Assembly: GCF_001949145.1 (NCBI RefSeq)
Contig: NW_019091380.1
Coordinates: 1,237,271 to 1,273,695 of the forward strand
Direction: 5' to 3'
From: Acanthaster planci
Taxonomy: Eukaryota > Echinodermata > Asteroidea > Valvatida > Acanthasteridae
DNA length: 36,425 nucleotides
The position numbers were made by a program, and so were the translations under genes. Shown here in pieces: positions 8,877 to 20,879 of the stretch. How positions within the stretch are numbered: position 1 is the stretch's first letter; each line of letters begins with the position of its first letter. The notes beneath the pieces are model-generated. The model had not been told where the DNA came from, made no database searches, and saw nothing but the letters and a program-made list of their open reading frames with translations.

Positions 8877-11800
8877 TTTGAATTTTTGCATACATAACAG
8901 AGGCTCAGCTGTATAGCTGTTGACAAAATCTGCTGTGACTGGTATCTTATTCAATCAAAATGTTGCCATGGAGAAGTGAGACTTTTGCAATTTGACATTT
9001 TGGTACTGTAATAGGCCTAGGACATTTTGCATCTTCCAAAACACAAGGATTTAATCATTTTCTAGGCATTCATGTACTTGTGACAACAAGGCCCGGGAGA
9101 TAGTGGAGTAGATTTGAAGAACATCATCCTATCAATGCTAAGGACTGCCGATCACACTATGCTGCTCTCCGGAACAGATAATCATGCTCATTAGAAGGTC
9201 ACCTTCCACATGGTCTGATTTTGAAAGCACCATACAGAATTAGTTTTACTTATCATCTGTAACTGGATTTTTAGATAGTCAGTGTAATAAATAACCAGTT
9301 TGATACAGTGAGTTCAAACTGCATCCCAAATTTAACATTCATTTTCTCCCAAAGTAACAATCCTAAATCACTGATTTCTGATCCAATGAAAGCTTAGAGT
9401 ATTTTTTTACTCATACTGAAATTTGTTTTGAATCTCGTGCTGCGATGCTGAGATATTTCGATTAAGTATCACAACTCAGTCTAATCATAAACAGATTCAC
9501 TTGCAAGTATATGCAATCACTAAATTCAAATCCTACAATTGTCACACAGCAAGCTTAGATTCTTGACTTCTTCAGAATTTTGTCTAGTTCTGAAATTGAT
9601 GAGGCTGGCCAGCGAATGTGTAAATTCCTATTTCAGAAGATTTGGTTGTTTAATTAACAGCGCAATGAGTTTACAACAAAAAACAGCTTCAGTCGAACAA
9701 AGGCTTTTGAAGTCAATTTGTAATTATGGTTTTTATCTTTTCTTCAACTGTAACATTAATCACTTCAAAGTTTTCACCATTTCAGGATGTTGTTTGTTTG
9801 TTGATGGAAAAGATGACAGGTTTTAACATAAACAGAACCCTGCCAAGTTCGTCGCATTCACGTTTTGTAGGTCTTTTCAATTATCTTACAGTGTTAAAAT
9901 GGTCTCACGGTGCAAACACAACACTTTGATTGCCGACGTAATCCCACTGGACTAAAGGACAGAGCAGTTGTCTCACATTACTGAGGTTATTCACAGTGCA
10001 TCATTGGATTTAAATGAAGCCTTCAATTTTGAAAAGAAAACATTCAAAGCTTCTATTTGAACTTCAAAACAATTTTATGCGATTATGTGGGGAAAATATA
10101 GATGTAACTTTTGGTTTGGGTTTTTTTTTGGCGGGGGGGGGTACTGTGTTAAAACGTGGTTTTATACTAGAGGACCATGGCCTTGGACTTGAGGGTTAAG
10201 CATTGGCCTTAATCTTAAAGTTTGATGACCAAAGGCTGAGCCGTGAAGACCAAAGCTTTTACTCCAACACTGCTTGTACGGTCTCGAAGAAAAGCCGCAA
10301 AGAGAGTATTACCGTCAAGACAAAAATAATACAGACCAGCGTAGTCCAAGGAGAAAGAACTTATACAGTAGGTGACGATATTCACTTTGAACCCGATTAA
10401 AGCGAATTTTACTCACTGAAGCTGAAGGTTTTCGCTTCAGAAAGGATGATTTCATCACAGAAGGCCGGCCATTTGCACGGAGTAGTCACTTTATGCCGCG
10501 CATGTTAGAAATAATGTTTAGCGCACCGACAACATGAACGAGGGCGCTCTTTTGAGTGTGCGGACACTGTCCATAGACAACACACAAGCAGACCGCTGCC
10601 GTGTCGATGCCGTTGCGTCTTAGCTAGGATTGAGGTGCACAGCTTAATAAACTTCTCCTTTTTCGAACTAGCCAAGGTGTAAATTTTCTCACCTTTTCAA
10701 TAAAGTCGATATTCAATTCAAAAATTAATAACAGATCTGACGGTGTCCGTCGAACGGGACGCAGACGGAATGCTACATGGTCATTTATCGGAACACCCCA
10801 CCATTAAAAGCATCAATTTTATGGGTGCATGATTATAAAAGGAACATGACTCCCATAATCCTGTCCTTTGAGTAAAAGTCCCAGGGATGAGTAGGCCTGT
10901 GCGGTTACGCATTAGTACATCAAACCTTCCGCAGCGTGCGTTCAAAATCCACTAATCCGCTCCCTCCCACCTAACCACCCGGTACCACGCTACCCGGTCA
11001 AAAATAGCACAGTTACGTGTACTCCGGCGACGTCACACACCAATTACACGTCGAATTCAATTTCATTACAAGTTTTCCTAGATCTCCCGTTCTCCATTTC
11101 TGTCTATCAAATACAAGAGGGATTTCGGCGATCAGACCTTGACATTTATGATGGCGGGGTGACATCCCAAACCAATAAAGTGATTATTTCCACATTTGCA
11201 ACTACATGTGACATGTCGGGCAATAACTCACCGTAACGACGTGCACGTTACTTCTTGTCAAGTTCGACAGAACTTTTGAAGAAGTACCAACACCCTTAAA
11301 TAAGAACTTCCGCAGGAGGAACGCCGAAAATTCGTCTCCTCTCGAGAATCATTTGAGTATTTATGCAGAGTGACAGTCTGGAAAGCTGTGCACCTTCTAA
11401 ACGAATATTCATATCATGAACCCTTTAACTTTATGCTTGAAAATAACCTGTAAGCCCAAACTTTCTCCAGACATTACGATGCCTTATCAGGGCAACTGAG
11501 ACTAGTCGGGTATTATTATCGGGTGGGTTGGGAGAAGGAAGTCGGGAGGTCTCCCAGGGACTACCAGGAAGTATTACTTTGCGGATGCTGGCTATTTTCG
11601 GTGAAAATTGGCATTTCCAATCTGGGCAATCTGTAGAGGCCACCCACAAACCTCGAGGAGGTTCCATAACAATGATGGTGCACGCACGCACAATCTGTTT
11701 TCATGTATGGACAAGTCAATTTTAAAGGCAGGTTGCTGAAAACTCTGAAGCCAACTAGGCTAATCAACAAGAATTTAAAGTCGATGTCCGACTTGCTGTT

Positions 11801-12172
11801 GTCAAGTACAAAACTGTTCGCCGATAAAATAGCCCGTGACCTCCACGGCCGGAGACCGTAGTCTTTCAACTAACCGTTCGTTGATGGGAAACAAACCGGT
11901 TTTTCTGAAACCGTTCTCGAACATATGGAATGACACCAACCGAGCCTGTACCTTAACAAATTACATGCACCTGTTTCTGCCTCAAACTGAAACACCCCCT
12001 CATCGGTTGAGAAGAGCCGCGTTGGTTGGGAGCTCTCAATTTGTTGAAAACGATGCCACCGTGACGCGTGCGTTTGTGAACGAGCGAAGTTCATTTCAGA
12101 CCAAAGGAGCCCCCGTTTCTAAGAAAATAACACCCTCTCTGCTCCCGTTCGAGGCCCATAGTGTAATTCGAT

Positions 12173-12323
12173 AACCAGAAATAGAAGCCATTACTACCTG
12201 TGGCACAACGCTCGTAGACAGGGCTGGGGCCTGTTGTGATTTGCCAAATGCACGTGCGCGTCAAGCTGAGGAATGTGCGTGTGAGTGCGGTGCCAACGCA
12301 CTTATGGCGTCTACTCAGATTGG
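12173..12323. repeat. CpG-rich dispersed repeat, copy 1
   Basis: Shares AACCAGAAATAGAA at its start, and a 41-base core at 12251-12291 that differs by two bases from 31844-31884, with copy 2 at 31745-31915, same orientation. The core contains GCGCGTCAAGCTGA and ATGTGCGTGTGAGTGCGGT. Non-coding. Confidence 0.75.
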
Positions 12324-12389
12324 TCTATCCACTCCGAGCAGGTACAAAAGAGGGCGTGTATTGAAATTAAACTGACATTCCGCCAAGAC

Positions 12390-12512
12390 ATGGGCTGCAT
12401 CCGAATCTATTGTTTAAAGCTAGGTCTAGGTCTTCGCTCCATTGGAAATGTGTGGAGACGCGTAGACAATAGACCTAGCCGTAGCTCTGGAAGCCCGTTT
12501 CGGACACGGCCA
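12390..12512. mobile_element. Foldback element, PIF/Harbinger-like ends
   Basis: Left end ATGGGCTGCATCCGAATC; reverse complement of the right end ATGGCCGTGTCCGAAAC; inner arms share GCTAGGTCTA and a downstream CTCCA. The terminal GGCCGTGTCCGA motif is shared with the element at 14858-15017. It lies between two segments of the neighbouring CpG-rich repeats and may be nested in them. Confidence 0.5.
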
Positions 12513-12540
12513 TAGGTTACACATCAAACCGCGTAGACGC

Positions 12541-12704
12541 GCAAGTTTATGTACTTTTGGCGCAGAGCACACTGAGTATGCGCAGCAAATATAATCTAGA
12601 ATGTACGGTCTTCGCGTGCACGCCGAACGCGCGTAAAAACCCGTTTGTAAAACTGTCTTTCTTTCGCCGGTGAAGGGTCACTTCAGCTTAGGGCGGATAT
12701 TGTT
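12541..12704. repeat. Direct dispersed repeat, copy A
   Basis: Matches 13240-13390 in the same orientation. Shared blocks are GAGTATGCG, TGTACGGTCTTCGCGTGCACGC / TGTATGGTCTTTGCGTACACGC-type sequence, GAACGCG, ACTGTCTTTCGCCG, CACTTCAG and GGGCGGATATT. CpG-rich and non-coding. Confidence 0.7.
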
Positions 12705-13239
12705 TGATTACTTTTAAATCTGAGAAAAGGCATGAACCATCACAAACATACAAACGCATAGATCATCAGATCGCATTCCAAACTATCATGTACATTTCGT
12801 GATCTGCGCGGCGCCCGACTAAAATCAAAACAAGGGGCAAATTCACCCCTCGGTATGGGGAATGTACCGAGGACAGTTGAAGAATTCCAGCCTTAAATTT
12901 CTACGAAGCTATTTTTCGATTGTGAAAAAAATCCTCAGTTAACTTAATCTGGCTCGTGTAGATTAAAAAAATGCGGTTGCAACTCTTTAAAAGAAGACAC
13001 AACAGTGCCAAAAAGCAAAAAAAGTGAATGTATTTTGGGTAAACATGTAAACAAAATTATGCAGGCAATGGAAGTGCGTTGCGCGTAATGCGCATTAAAC
13101 GAGCTGTCATCCACTGTTCTGCCGACTGTTTACCTAACCGCTTCGAGCTGAACAAAAAAGGGCTTGTTTTTTGTTTTGTTGTTGTTGTTGTTGTTTTAGG
13201 GGGGGTACTCAATACATAGGCACGCCACGCATGAGGCGG

Positions 13240-13390
13240 GCAAGTATTTTTATGCGCGCCGAGTATGCGTCACAAATTTACTCCGGTATGTATGGTCTTT
13301 GCGTACACGCAGAACGCGTGCAAGAACCCGCTTGTAACCAACTGTCTTTCGCCGATTAGGGGTGCACTTCAGATCGGGGCGGATATTTTT
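13240..13390. repeat. Direct dispersed repeat, copy B
   Basis: Second copy of the 12541-12704 repeat, about 700 bp downstream in the same orientation, preceded by a (GTT)n run and a G7 tract. Moderate divergence suggests an old duplication or two insertions of one family. Confidence 0.7.
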
Positions 13391-14571
13391 CAAAATCACG
13401 GTTGTACGCGCGAGACTGACGGTCCATGCGTTACTCTGTATGAACAACAGCCGATGTGATGTAAACACGGATCAAATTTGCCGTAGCAAAGGGCAAACAA
13501 TAGTGGGGTTGGGGATGCACTTCAAAGAACACGCTAGGGGTGTGGTCTCTTGGTACTTCCGATGTCCCCACAGACTTTCAGTATCTCTCTTTTTTAAATT
13601 TCTATAAGAAAAATTTCCGTCGCAATCTTAGCACTTCACTGATCCAGACAGGGATTGTCTATTTCAAAACAGTAAGCTAATACGTGACAAGCATGCAAGC
13701 AGAACCCCTTCGATGAGCAATTCCCTAGCCTGTCTGCGCGGTGCTCAGCCCCAGTCCCCGGGGCCCACTCACAGAAAACTCTCCCCCCCCCCGTTTCCGT
13801 CCTCCTCTGCTGACCCAGAAACGTCATGAACTCTGACATGAGAGGACATGATATCCGTTTTCGGAATGTCGAATAATAAGCGAGGGTAGTTCTGCTCCAT
13901 ATACAGGACTAGACCGTTCAATGGCCATTCAAGGACTCCTTTAGGAGGGAAATTAAGATCTGTCCTTTTCCCCCAAACCGATTCCTCGTCGCAACGAAGT
14001 ACAGTGGCGTATCGATGTTTCAGGTCTGGGCTGTGAATGTAAAATGGATTTTTTCGAAAAGCTATGGCCCAAGCATTTTTATCGGTAAAAATTCCTCAAC
14101 CTTTCGGGTGGTGCACGGAACTGTTAGCAGTTTCAATATCTAAAAAGAAAAAGAAGAAACGGTAACGTGTCTGCGGGCACACGTTGCCCCCCCCGGATAC
14201 ATCGCTATCGATTGTCAAAAAAGGAAAGAAACAGATTCAACGATTCATGGATGGATGTGCTATACAAAAACCATCACATTCACAATGACGTCATACAATG
14301 CTGTTCATTTCCGTATTACCGGTATTTCCGGTATTACACTCTCTCGATATCCCGAGAACATATAGGCTATCAGACCGTCTCTAAAATGGAAAGCTTCAAG
14401 AATCCCTGAGAGTAAGTCCTGACTCCAAACTATTTTGAGGCTCATAGATTATGATGAAGTTCCTCTATTAAAACAGTTTCGGGAGTCTGACCTTACGCGG
14501 AAATTCTCTATCAAGGTCTAGCTTGCAGTCAACTTTTTCGGGTATCGAGAAACACAATCCAAGCTTTTTAC

Positions 14572-14688
14572 CCGTGCAGCCGAGGCCATTGGGCAGGAGA
14601 GCCAGGCCGTCGGGGCAGAAACATGTGAAGCCATCCTCGTACTGAATACAGCCAAATGCGCATCTGGTTTCGGAACAGCGATCGTCAC
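14572..14688 (-). CDS. Exon: EGF3, non-calcium EGF (nephronectin EGF3 type)
   Basis: The 117 bp phase 1-1 exon lies between the acceptor TTGCTAG and a weaker donor, GTAAAA. It encodes an EGF with Cys spacing 4-3-8-1-12, the same as EGF2. Key motifs are RCAFGC, GFTCFC and LALLPNGLGC. The position and the CxxGC plus L-L-P-N-G pattern match EGF3 of nephronectin/EGFL6 (for example CQYGC and a LAPDG/LGPNG tail). The first-cysteine context is DDRC rather than DxxEC, and Q replaces the hydroxylatable N/D after the third cysteine, so a calcium site is unlikely. The family's EGF3 also lacks the full calcium signature. The donor departs from GTRAGT, which makes this splice site the least certain of the set. 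Confidence 0.92.
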
Positions 14689-14857
14689 CTAGCAAGGAGA
14701 AAGTACACAGAAACAAAATGATAGACCAACAAAAAACATCTCAAGGAAGCGAGCATAATGTGGGAGCACGGAGAGTCGGGCAGGATGAAGTGGGGAAATA
14801 CCACGCGATGTGGCTTGATTTTGGCACCTGAAAGCAGATCAGCGTTTGAGTAGCTAC

Positions 14858-15017
14858 GGCCATTTTGTGTTCAAAATTGAAAGCGCAAGACAGAGTCCAA
14901 ATTGCTTTTCTGCGGCTTGAAGCTGAAATTACACACAGGTCTATATGGGAAGGGGCTGGAGAGACTACTCGTAGACACGTGTGTATTTTCAAGCCGCAGC
15001 CTTAGTCGGACACGGCC
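14858..15017. mobile_element. Foldback element, PIF/Harbinger-like ends
   Basis: Inner arms CTGCGGCTTGAAGCTGAAAT at 14910-14929 (continuing TACACAC) and GTGTGTATTTTCAAGCCGCAG at 14979-14999 are inverted copies with a small indel. The right end reads GTCGGACACGGCC followed by TAA; the left end starts GGCC after TAC. Ends of the GGCCGTGTCCGA type with a TWA-like target are typical of PIF/Harbinger MITEs. Assignment to that superfamily is inference. Confidence 0.65.
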
Positions 15018-16473
15018 TAATCTGTCGCGCTCCCTTTTCTTATAATAGCGAGCCAATACTCTGGGTCAAAACTGTGCTCGTTAGAGTCGGGATTTACCAG
15101 CACAATCTTTAGTTTTTCACAATTGAATCGTCAGCAGTGTTGACTCTCAAATCAGCTTCCTAAAACTTTGAACATACAGAAGAAGGTAACCGTTAAAGCC
15201 ACATAAATCAGAAATTGAAACACAGGTTGAGAAAGAAACGTTCAAGGTCTTTAAAACCCGTGTTCGCTTCGAGAGTAAACATTTCTTTGTCCTCTAAAGC
15301 ACTCATATCAGAAACAACAAATAGTGAGATTTTATGAGTGGGGGTGTACAACGCCGAGTTTCCAATATCTCAGCCCAACCGCTTTTACCCGCAATTATCG
15401 GCGGATATCTGGACAGCGCCCGCTGTGATTCATGGCACTTCCTGTTTTTAACCTTCAAAGTCATTAAAAGTATATTTATTTAGCGCCGGGGGTGACGCCT
15501 GGCCTAAATGTGTTGTTGCTTTTTTCAGCGCTAAAATTGGAAGAATGTTTCTGTTCTAGCAGACAACACAGTTCTGGGAGTGTATTAACGCCCCTGCGTA
15601 GTCTATTTCTTTTCGGTAATGGTGAAAAGTGTGTTACCACATTATACTGCATGCAAGGTGTAAAGTTGATCTTCGACATTAAGTTTCCTTTGTTTAAGTG
15701 CAAGGATTTTTTTTAAAGAGTTGTCTGCTCTAGCTGTGTGGTCCAAGATCAAGGCTACAGCTCCTTTCCTATAGGTGTAAAAGGGGACGGAAAACTTCTT
15801 TGCAGTCAATGTACTGATGGACGCGATAAACTTCCCTTTCCTCGTCCACGATAAGAGAAAAGGGTTACATCGCGCAACTCTTCCGGTTACCTACGTGCTG
15901 GCTTATCGTGTCGTTCCTACCATTCATTCCCTGTGTTTTTCCACAAAAGCAAAACCAGAAGCAAAGTCCTTGGGGCACGCGCTGATATATCAGATATCCG
16001 CTATCTACCGTAGACGAACGTGCGCGCAGTGAGTTTTCAGACTTAATCATGTGAAATAACACTGGTATCATCTATACTGTAATTCATCCCGGCCTAAAAC
16101 GAAATGCATTTCTCGCTTTGGGTTTCCTTTTTTTTCCCTTGCAGGTTATTTTGGCAAGAATAGCTCAAAGCCCTACGGGGGATGAAATGTTTCTATTCTG
16201 TTTTGAGTGCGTCTGCGATGGATCCTGTCTGATACGACAAGAAATGAGGGAGATGCAGGGAATTCTGTCTTAGCAACTACTGCTTTCATGCGACTCCCTG
16301 CTTTCTAAGTTACAGATTCCACGGAGAAACAAGTATAGATGCGCGTGATATTGCTTTGCAGCCAAATCGACAATTGTTTTCGTCTAGCTAAGAAAGTGCA
16401 ACATCCCATTCGAAAAAGCCGCATGGTTGCTGTTGAAAGTGGAAATGACTATCCCTTTTGGTGTTTAGACGAC

Positions 16474-16500
16474 AGACAATGACGATAGACAATGACGTCA
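16474..16500. promoter_or_regulatory. Tandem AGACAATGACG pair ending in a palindromic CRE octamer
   Basis: AGACAATGACG occurs at 16474-16484 and 16487-16497, a 13-base period. The second copy runs into TGACGTCA (16493-16500), the full CREB/ATF site. It sits in an intron about 0.4 kb downstream of the EGF2 exon. Function is not shown by the sequence. Confidence 0.35.
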
Positions 16501-16909
16501 TGGTGAAGCCCTAATACGACACAATGAATTTTTAAATACGAATCTATGCTATTTGATATCTTATTTCAATTGGGAATTCTGTCATTAGGCTAATTCATAT
16601 CAGACAGACTTGAATCTTCACCGATAATTTCATAAAAGACATTCAATGAGCACCCCCCATGAACGCATTTATTGTGATAATTATAATTATGAGTCACTAT
16701 AGTTTTATCTTAAGAAAGACAATTTTAAACTGTGCCCACACATTCCCGTTTTGTTGCTCGTTGAGCGGACTTTTTTCTTTCTCTTTAATATCTCACTTCT
16801 GTTGCATGCGATAACCCCTTGAAGCTTCCGTTCTGTGCGTGAGTACACTCCCAGTATCTGTATCAAACCAAGGGATTTAGGTTCGTCCTGGAAATGTTTG
16901 TTCACTTAC

Positions 16910-17026
16910 GGCTGCAGGACGTGCCGTCTTCAAGTAGGAGGTATCCATGCTCGCAATAGCAACGGAAGCTACCAGGTGTGTTCATACATCGGTGAGAGCA
17001 AGGCCGATTGCTACACTCGTTCAGAT
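16910..17026 (-). CDS. Exon: EGF2, calcium-binding EGF (nephronectin EGF2 type)
   Basis: The 117 bp phase 1-1 exon lies between the acceptor TTTCCAG and the donor GTAAGT. It encodes an EGF with Cys spacing 4-3-8-1-12. It has the calcium-binding start DLNEC (the D codon is split across the splice), the beta-hydroxylation-type motif [12 protein letters not shown] and the tail [11 protein letters not shown]. The HRCMNT...CYC...GYLLL pattern is characteristic of nephronectin and EGFL6 EGF2. The preceding intron of 12.6 kb is the longest in the window. By analogy with the family, the module is extracellular and stiffens the rod through interdomain calcium. Identification as a cbEGF is very secure; assignment to nephronectin EGF2 rests on remembered family sequence and on module order. 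Confidence 0.95.
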
Positions 17027-17275
17027 CTGGAAAAAGAAGATGAGGCAAGAGGAGAGAAGATGAGACAGGGTAGATGTCACAACCCGACAAAAATGTTGTG
17101 CAATCTAGGGTTTCACTTTTTGTGAAAAAAAAAATCACATTTTTGGTTGATAAACGGACTAATAAATGCTGCATGTGTTAAGCCAAACCGTATCAAGCCT
17201 AATCGTGCCGACTGGTCACAAGCATCATCTCCGAGAGTGCTCCATTTTGTTGTCTCTTTAACGGAAATACTAAAA

Positions 17276-17310
17276 GTCCAATTTGAGACCTAAGAGGTCT
17301 CAAATTGGAC
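17276..17310. repeat. Perfect 16-bp inverted repeat with 3-base loop
   Basis: The arm GTCCAATTTGAGACCT (17276-17291) is followed by AAG and its exact reverse complement (17295-17310). No flanking duplication was recognised. It could be a minimal foldback element or a recent palindromic insertion. Confidence 0.9.
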
Positions 17311-20300
17311 GAGAGGTAATGTTTTGTTTTTTATTCTGAAAATGCCTCTCTGTGCCAAATTAAACATATAGGCCTACGAAGTTCTGTGTCAAAAGGTGGT
17401 TTAACAAAAGCCTGACAAATCTTGTGCCTGTTCAAATAAAAAAAATCAAATTAATAAACGTCCAGGGATGCTGACTCGGGGCCTTGCCATGCTAAGTGGG
17501 TGGCGTGCCATTCACAGAATACCTTCCGGGCTCTCTTCCACTCGATTAATCACCAATTACTTTTCCATTCTGCACTCCAGGAAAAGACTTAAGAGTGCAA
17601 ACAGATCATGGCTGACGGAACAGATATTTTAAATACAGTTACAAAATAAATCCGGACCGGAACAATCAAATGGATGCCGAGGGTGAACGGACATTTCCAT
17701 CCGGGTTCAAGTATCCGTTTTTCAGGTTCGAGATATCAGCCAGCTGCCAGAAGAACATTAAAGCCTTCATCATGAATTTAATTAAATTCTTGGGTAAAGA
17801 AAAGAGGGCAATCTTGATGTAATTGCAAAGAATAAACTGAAAACACAAGTTCCTCCCCGGAAGAGTTTAAGTCAACAACCAAATTAATGGGTACATTTCT
17901 TTAAATGTTGTCCCAGTTTACGTCTTGCACTCACTGTGCTGAATTATAAAGAAAGCCGTACGTTCGCTCTTTAATTGGTTGAGTTCCACACTTTTAGTTT
18001 AGAAGGGTAGTTCCACGATGCTCGAGGAATAAACTCAGTTATTCCAGAATCCTAATACAATCTGCCATATCGGCTTGGAGGCACTTTGGAGTTACAGCTC
18101 CGCCCTGTAAGCCTTCAGTCCAGGAAAACGTGGAAAAAAAATGTTCAGAAAGCACACAAACTAAACCTACATCATTAAGCATTCAAACAGAACACTAAGG
18201 CATAAACACAATAGAAAATGTAGTCCGCTGATCTTTTGGTATAAGCCAGGGCATATAGTTGTTTGCCAAATTTATGAAATCTCAATCTGTTGTTTGTTAA
18301 TACGCGTACATGAAATTCCCAGTTTGTTTATTGGCTGGTTTCCAATAGAATGAAAAAAAAATCCAAACTTCCCATCTCGGGTCAATTTGAAGATGTGTCC
18401 ACAAATGAATAAGCCGCTTGATGGGGTAACCTTCTCCTTGGGAGTTCATGCGACCTCAAGAGAAACGGAATGTCTCCAATGACGCAGCCCAATCATCGTC
18501 AGATTAGGGCGAGGAAGACAGATAAGAAAGGCGGGGGGAAAGGAGCTTTGAGGGGCAAATAGGACTCGGGACGGTCTGTTGGATGGGGCGAGTGGTGAAT
18601 CGTTTGCAAACTCAGCTATAGGCCCGACCACTCGCTGGATCACTGCCCAGAAGTCGGTGTTTTCACCACCCCAAATCAGATGGCTTTCCTTCGGTACATA
18701 CATGCCTGCGCCCTGGCATTTACACTAGCTCATGTAGCATGTAGTCTACCCTGTGATGAAGTTGCATTTATTCTCGGAAACTGTTCTCTCCTATACTCTT
18801 TCTTTCTGTGCTGAGTTGATGGTGTTACCTCTTTTTTTTTTTTGGTAGTTTAACACTAGAACAAAATGGAAGGAGCCTACGGCTTCATTTCTCTATGCTC
18901 ATGACAATCTTACGTAACTAATAACGTAACATCTCAATTAAATGACTGCAGTTTTATTGGAATGTGGAAAGGCCTTTTAACCCTAAAACTATACAAACCA
19001 TGATTTGATACCATTACACAGCTCAGACGGATTCCACCTGGCTTACAATGATGTTACCGCATGTCGTCAATTAGGCTCAGTAATTAAACGGCCGAATAAA
19101 AACCAAGCCGCGACAAGTCATAAAACTCGTGCCACATTACGCCTCGCCAGCAATGCAGGTGGACTGTGCCCGAAGACGAATCCAAATTAAGGCCTAAATA
19201 GCCGCATGTTCCAATTCTAAATCGGCTGCCTATCTAATGAACCATTATATCGACTTGCTTGCATAAACCTCTGTAATATTTCACCCTTATTTGGGCCTTG
19301 CCATGTAAACACTGGTGCGGTTTTTTTTCCGGTGCGTTTTTTTCCAGTGTGCAAAAAGATATAAGCTTTCCAGTACTTTCCTTCACCGGTATTCGACGTC
19401 AGCAAAGGACAGGGAAGTCACATTGGAGGAATTCCAAGTCGTCTGAAGTGCATCAATTAAATACCCTGGATGGCTACATTGCGGGCCGCGGCTGACATAC
19501 TTCAGACCCGCTGGTAAACGCTCATGATATTGTACCGGGTGTTGTATTTGTGCGCGTTGGGAAACAGCTGACATGGGGAAAGGGACTGGTACTTTCCCCA
19601 GATTGGCCTGGGTGGAAACGAGGTTGTCTGTCGCTACTTGTCAGGAAGTGCCAATCTCTCCTGCCTTGGAACCCGCGGAGGATCGTTACATGGCATTATT
19701 CGAAAAACAAGTGCATGGGCCTTCTCCTAAATACTATGTAAATGCTTTCGATCGGACATCTGCAGAACCAACTTTTATTTAGATTGTTTTACGACCGATC
19801 GTACATTGTCAGATCGGTCTGCCCTCTCTGATGTCTTCAGACCGTGCCTCAAAGCAAGCAATTGTGACCTGCCACCGTAAGTTAGAACCAAAAAAACACG
19901 AAGACAGTATCGATTTGGACAGAACCTCCAGTCAAGCGCTCTCGATGTTAGAATAATGTACGCAACTAACTGGGGTGGAATTTTTATGTATCGTTTTGCC
20001 GCTGTCATTGGGTTTTCTCACCACAGTGGTTGAGTTCATACTGAAATACAGAATCCGTGTCCCATTCGACCTAACCATTTCTGGGTCAAAATGGCCTTTT
20101 TCTGGTTCATTTTGATCTGGAGAGGGTCATATTTTGATCCGAAAAGGGAGGTCTGACCCTGGGTGTTCTCAGAGTGTGCACAAGACACGGCGAGGCCTTC
20201 AAGATGCTACATGATTGACCCTACATCAGCTTTAAACACGTTCATTTTGTTGGCAATACATCAAGCACCGAGCACAGTTTAAGCCTTTGATTACCACTGG

Positions 20301-20879
20301 CTTGTGATGGTTACCAGTGAGAAGATGCCCCTCGTGTAAGATCAACGACATCGAGTCACCAAATATGAAAACACAGGTCTTATGGGTGGCTTTGGTACAC
20401 CTGAAAATACTAAAAATAAAGGACATTCATGGTTAGTAAGACTAACCATCGGGGTAAAGAGCTTGTTCGTGTAACAATACCCTCCCCACTATAAGGCCCT
20501 GTTTTTCCTCCATCTGCAGTTGGTCGGTCTATTTATAAACTCCCACCAAGAAGAGGAAATTGGGTCCTCTTGCGGATGCAAGATGCTGAGTTCACGAGGT
20601 CCTGCACCGGGGTACAGAGTTCCAATGTATGAGACCAATGGCGCCGGTTGACTAACGGCACTTGCTTTTCGTGTTACCCAGTTCTTAAAACGAGTGGGAA
20701 AATTTCAGGGCTCCCCAAACCTGTAGCCAAGCATTTCTGGATAAACAGAAGCAGAACAGCGAAAGACCTTGGAGAACAGCTCAAAAAAAGAAAGAAAGAA
20801 AAGATAACATGACGGAACAACGTGTTTATAAAATCCATTTTTATACGGGTTTGGCCCTCACACGAACGTTTGTTCATTA

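Larger units (their letters stand above)
6788..14571 (-). other. Intron between EGF3 and EGF4 (about 7.8 kb)
   Basis: No exon recognised. It holds a G13 tract at 7693-7705, a foldback element at 8609-8876, a G-rich tract near 10132-10141, a CpG-richer interval about 10.4-11.3 kb without an identifiable feature, and a nest of CpG-rich dispersed repeats at 12173-13390 with a (GTT)n run near 13178-13197. A palindromic TGACGTCA lies at 14286-14293. Confidence 0.7.
14689..16909 (-). other. Intron between EGF2 and EGF3 (about 2.2 kb)
   Basis: Contains a foldback element at about 14858-15017 and a short tandem duplication with a CRE-type octamer at 16474-16500. No exon recognised. Confidence 0.7.

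Noticed and set aside
11836-12174. 112-codon plus-strand ORF next to the CpG-rich repeats
   Set aside because: No domain; overlapping minus-strand frames are equally open; compositional effect.
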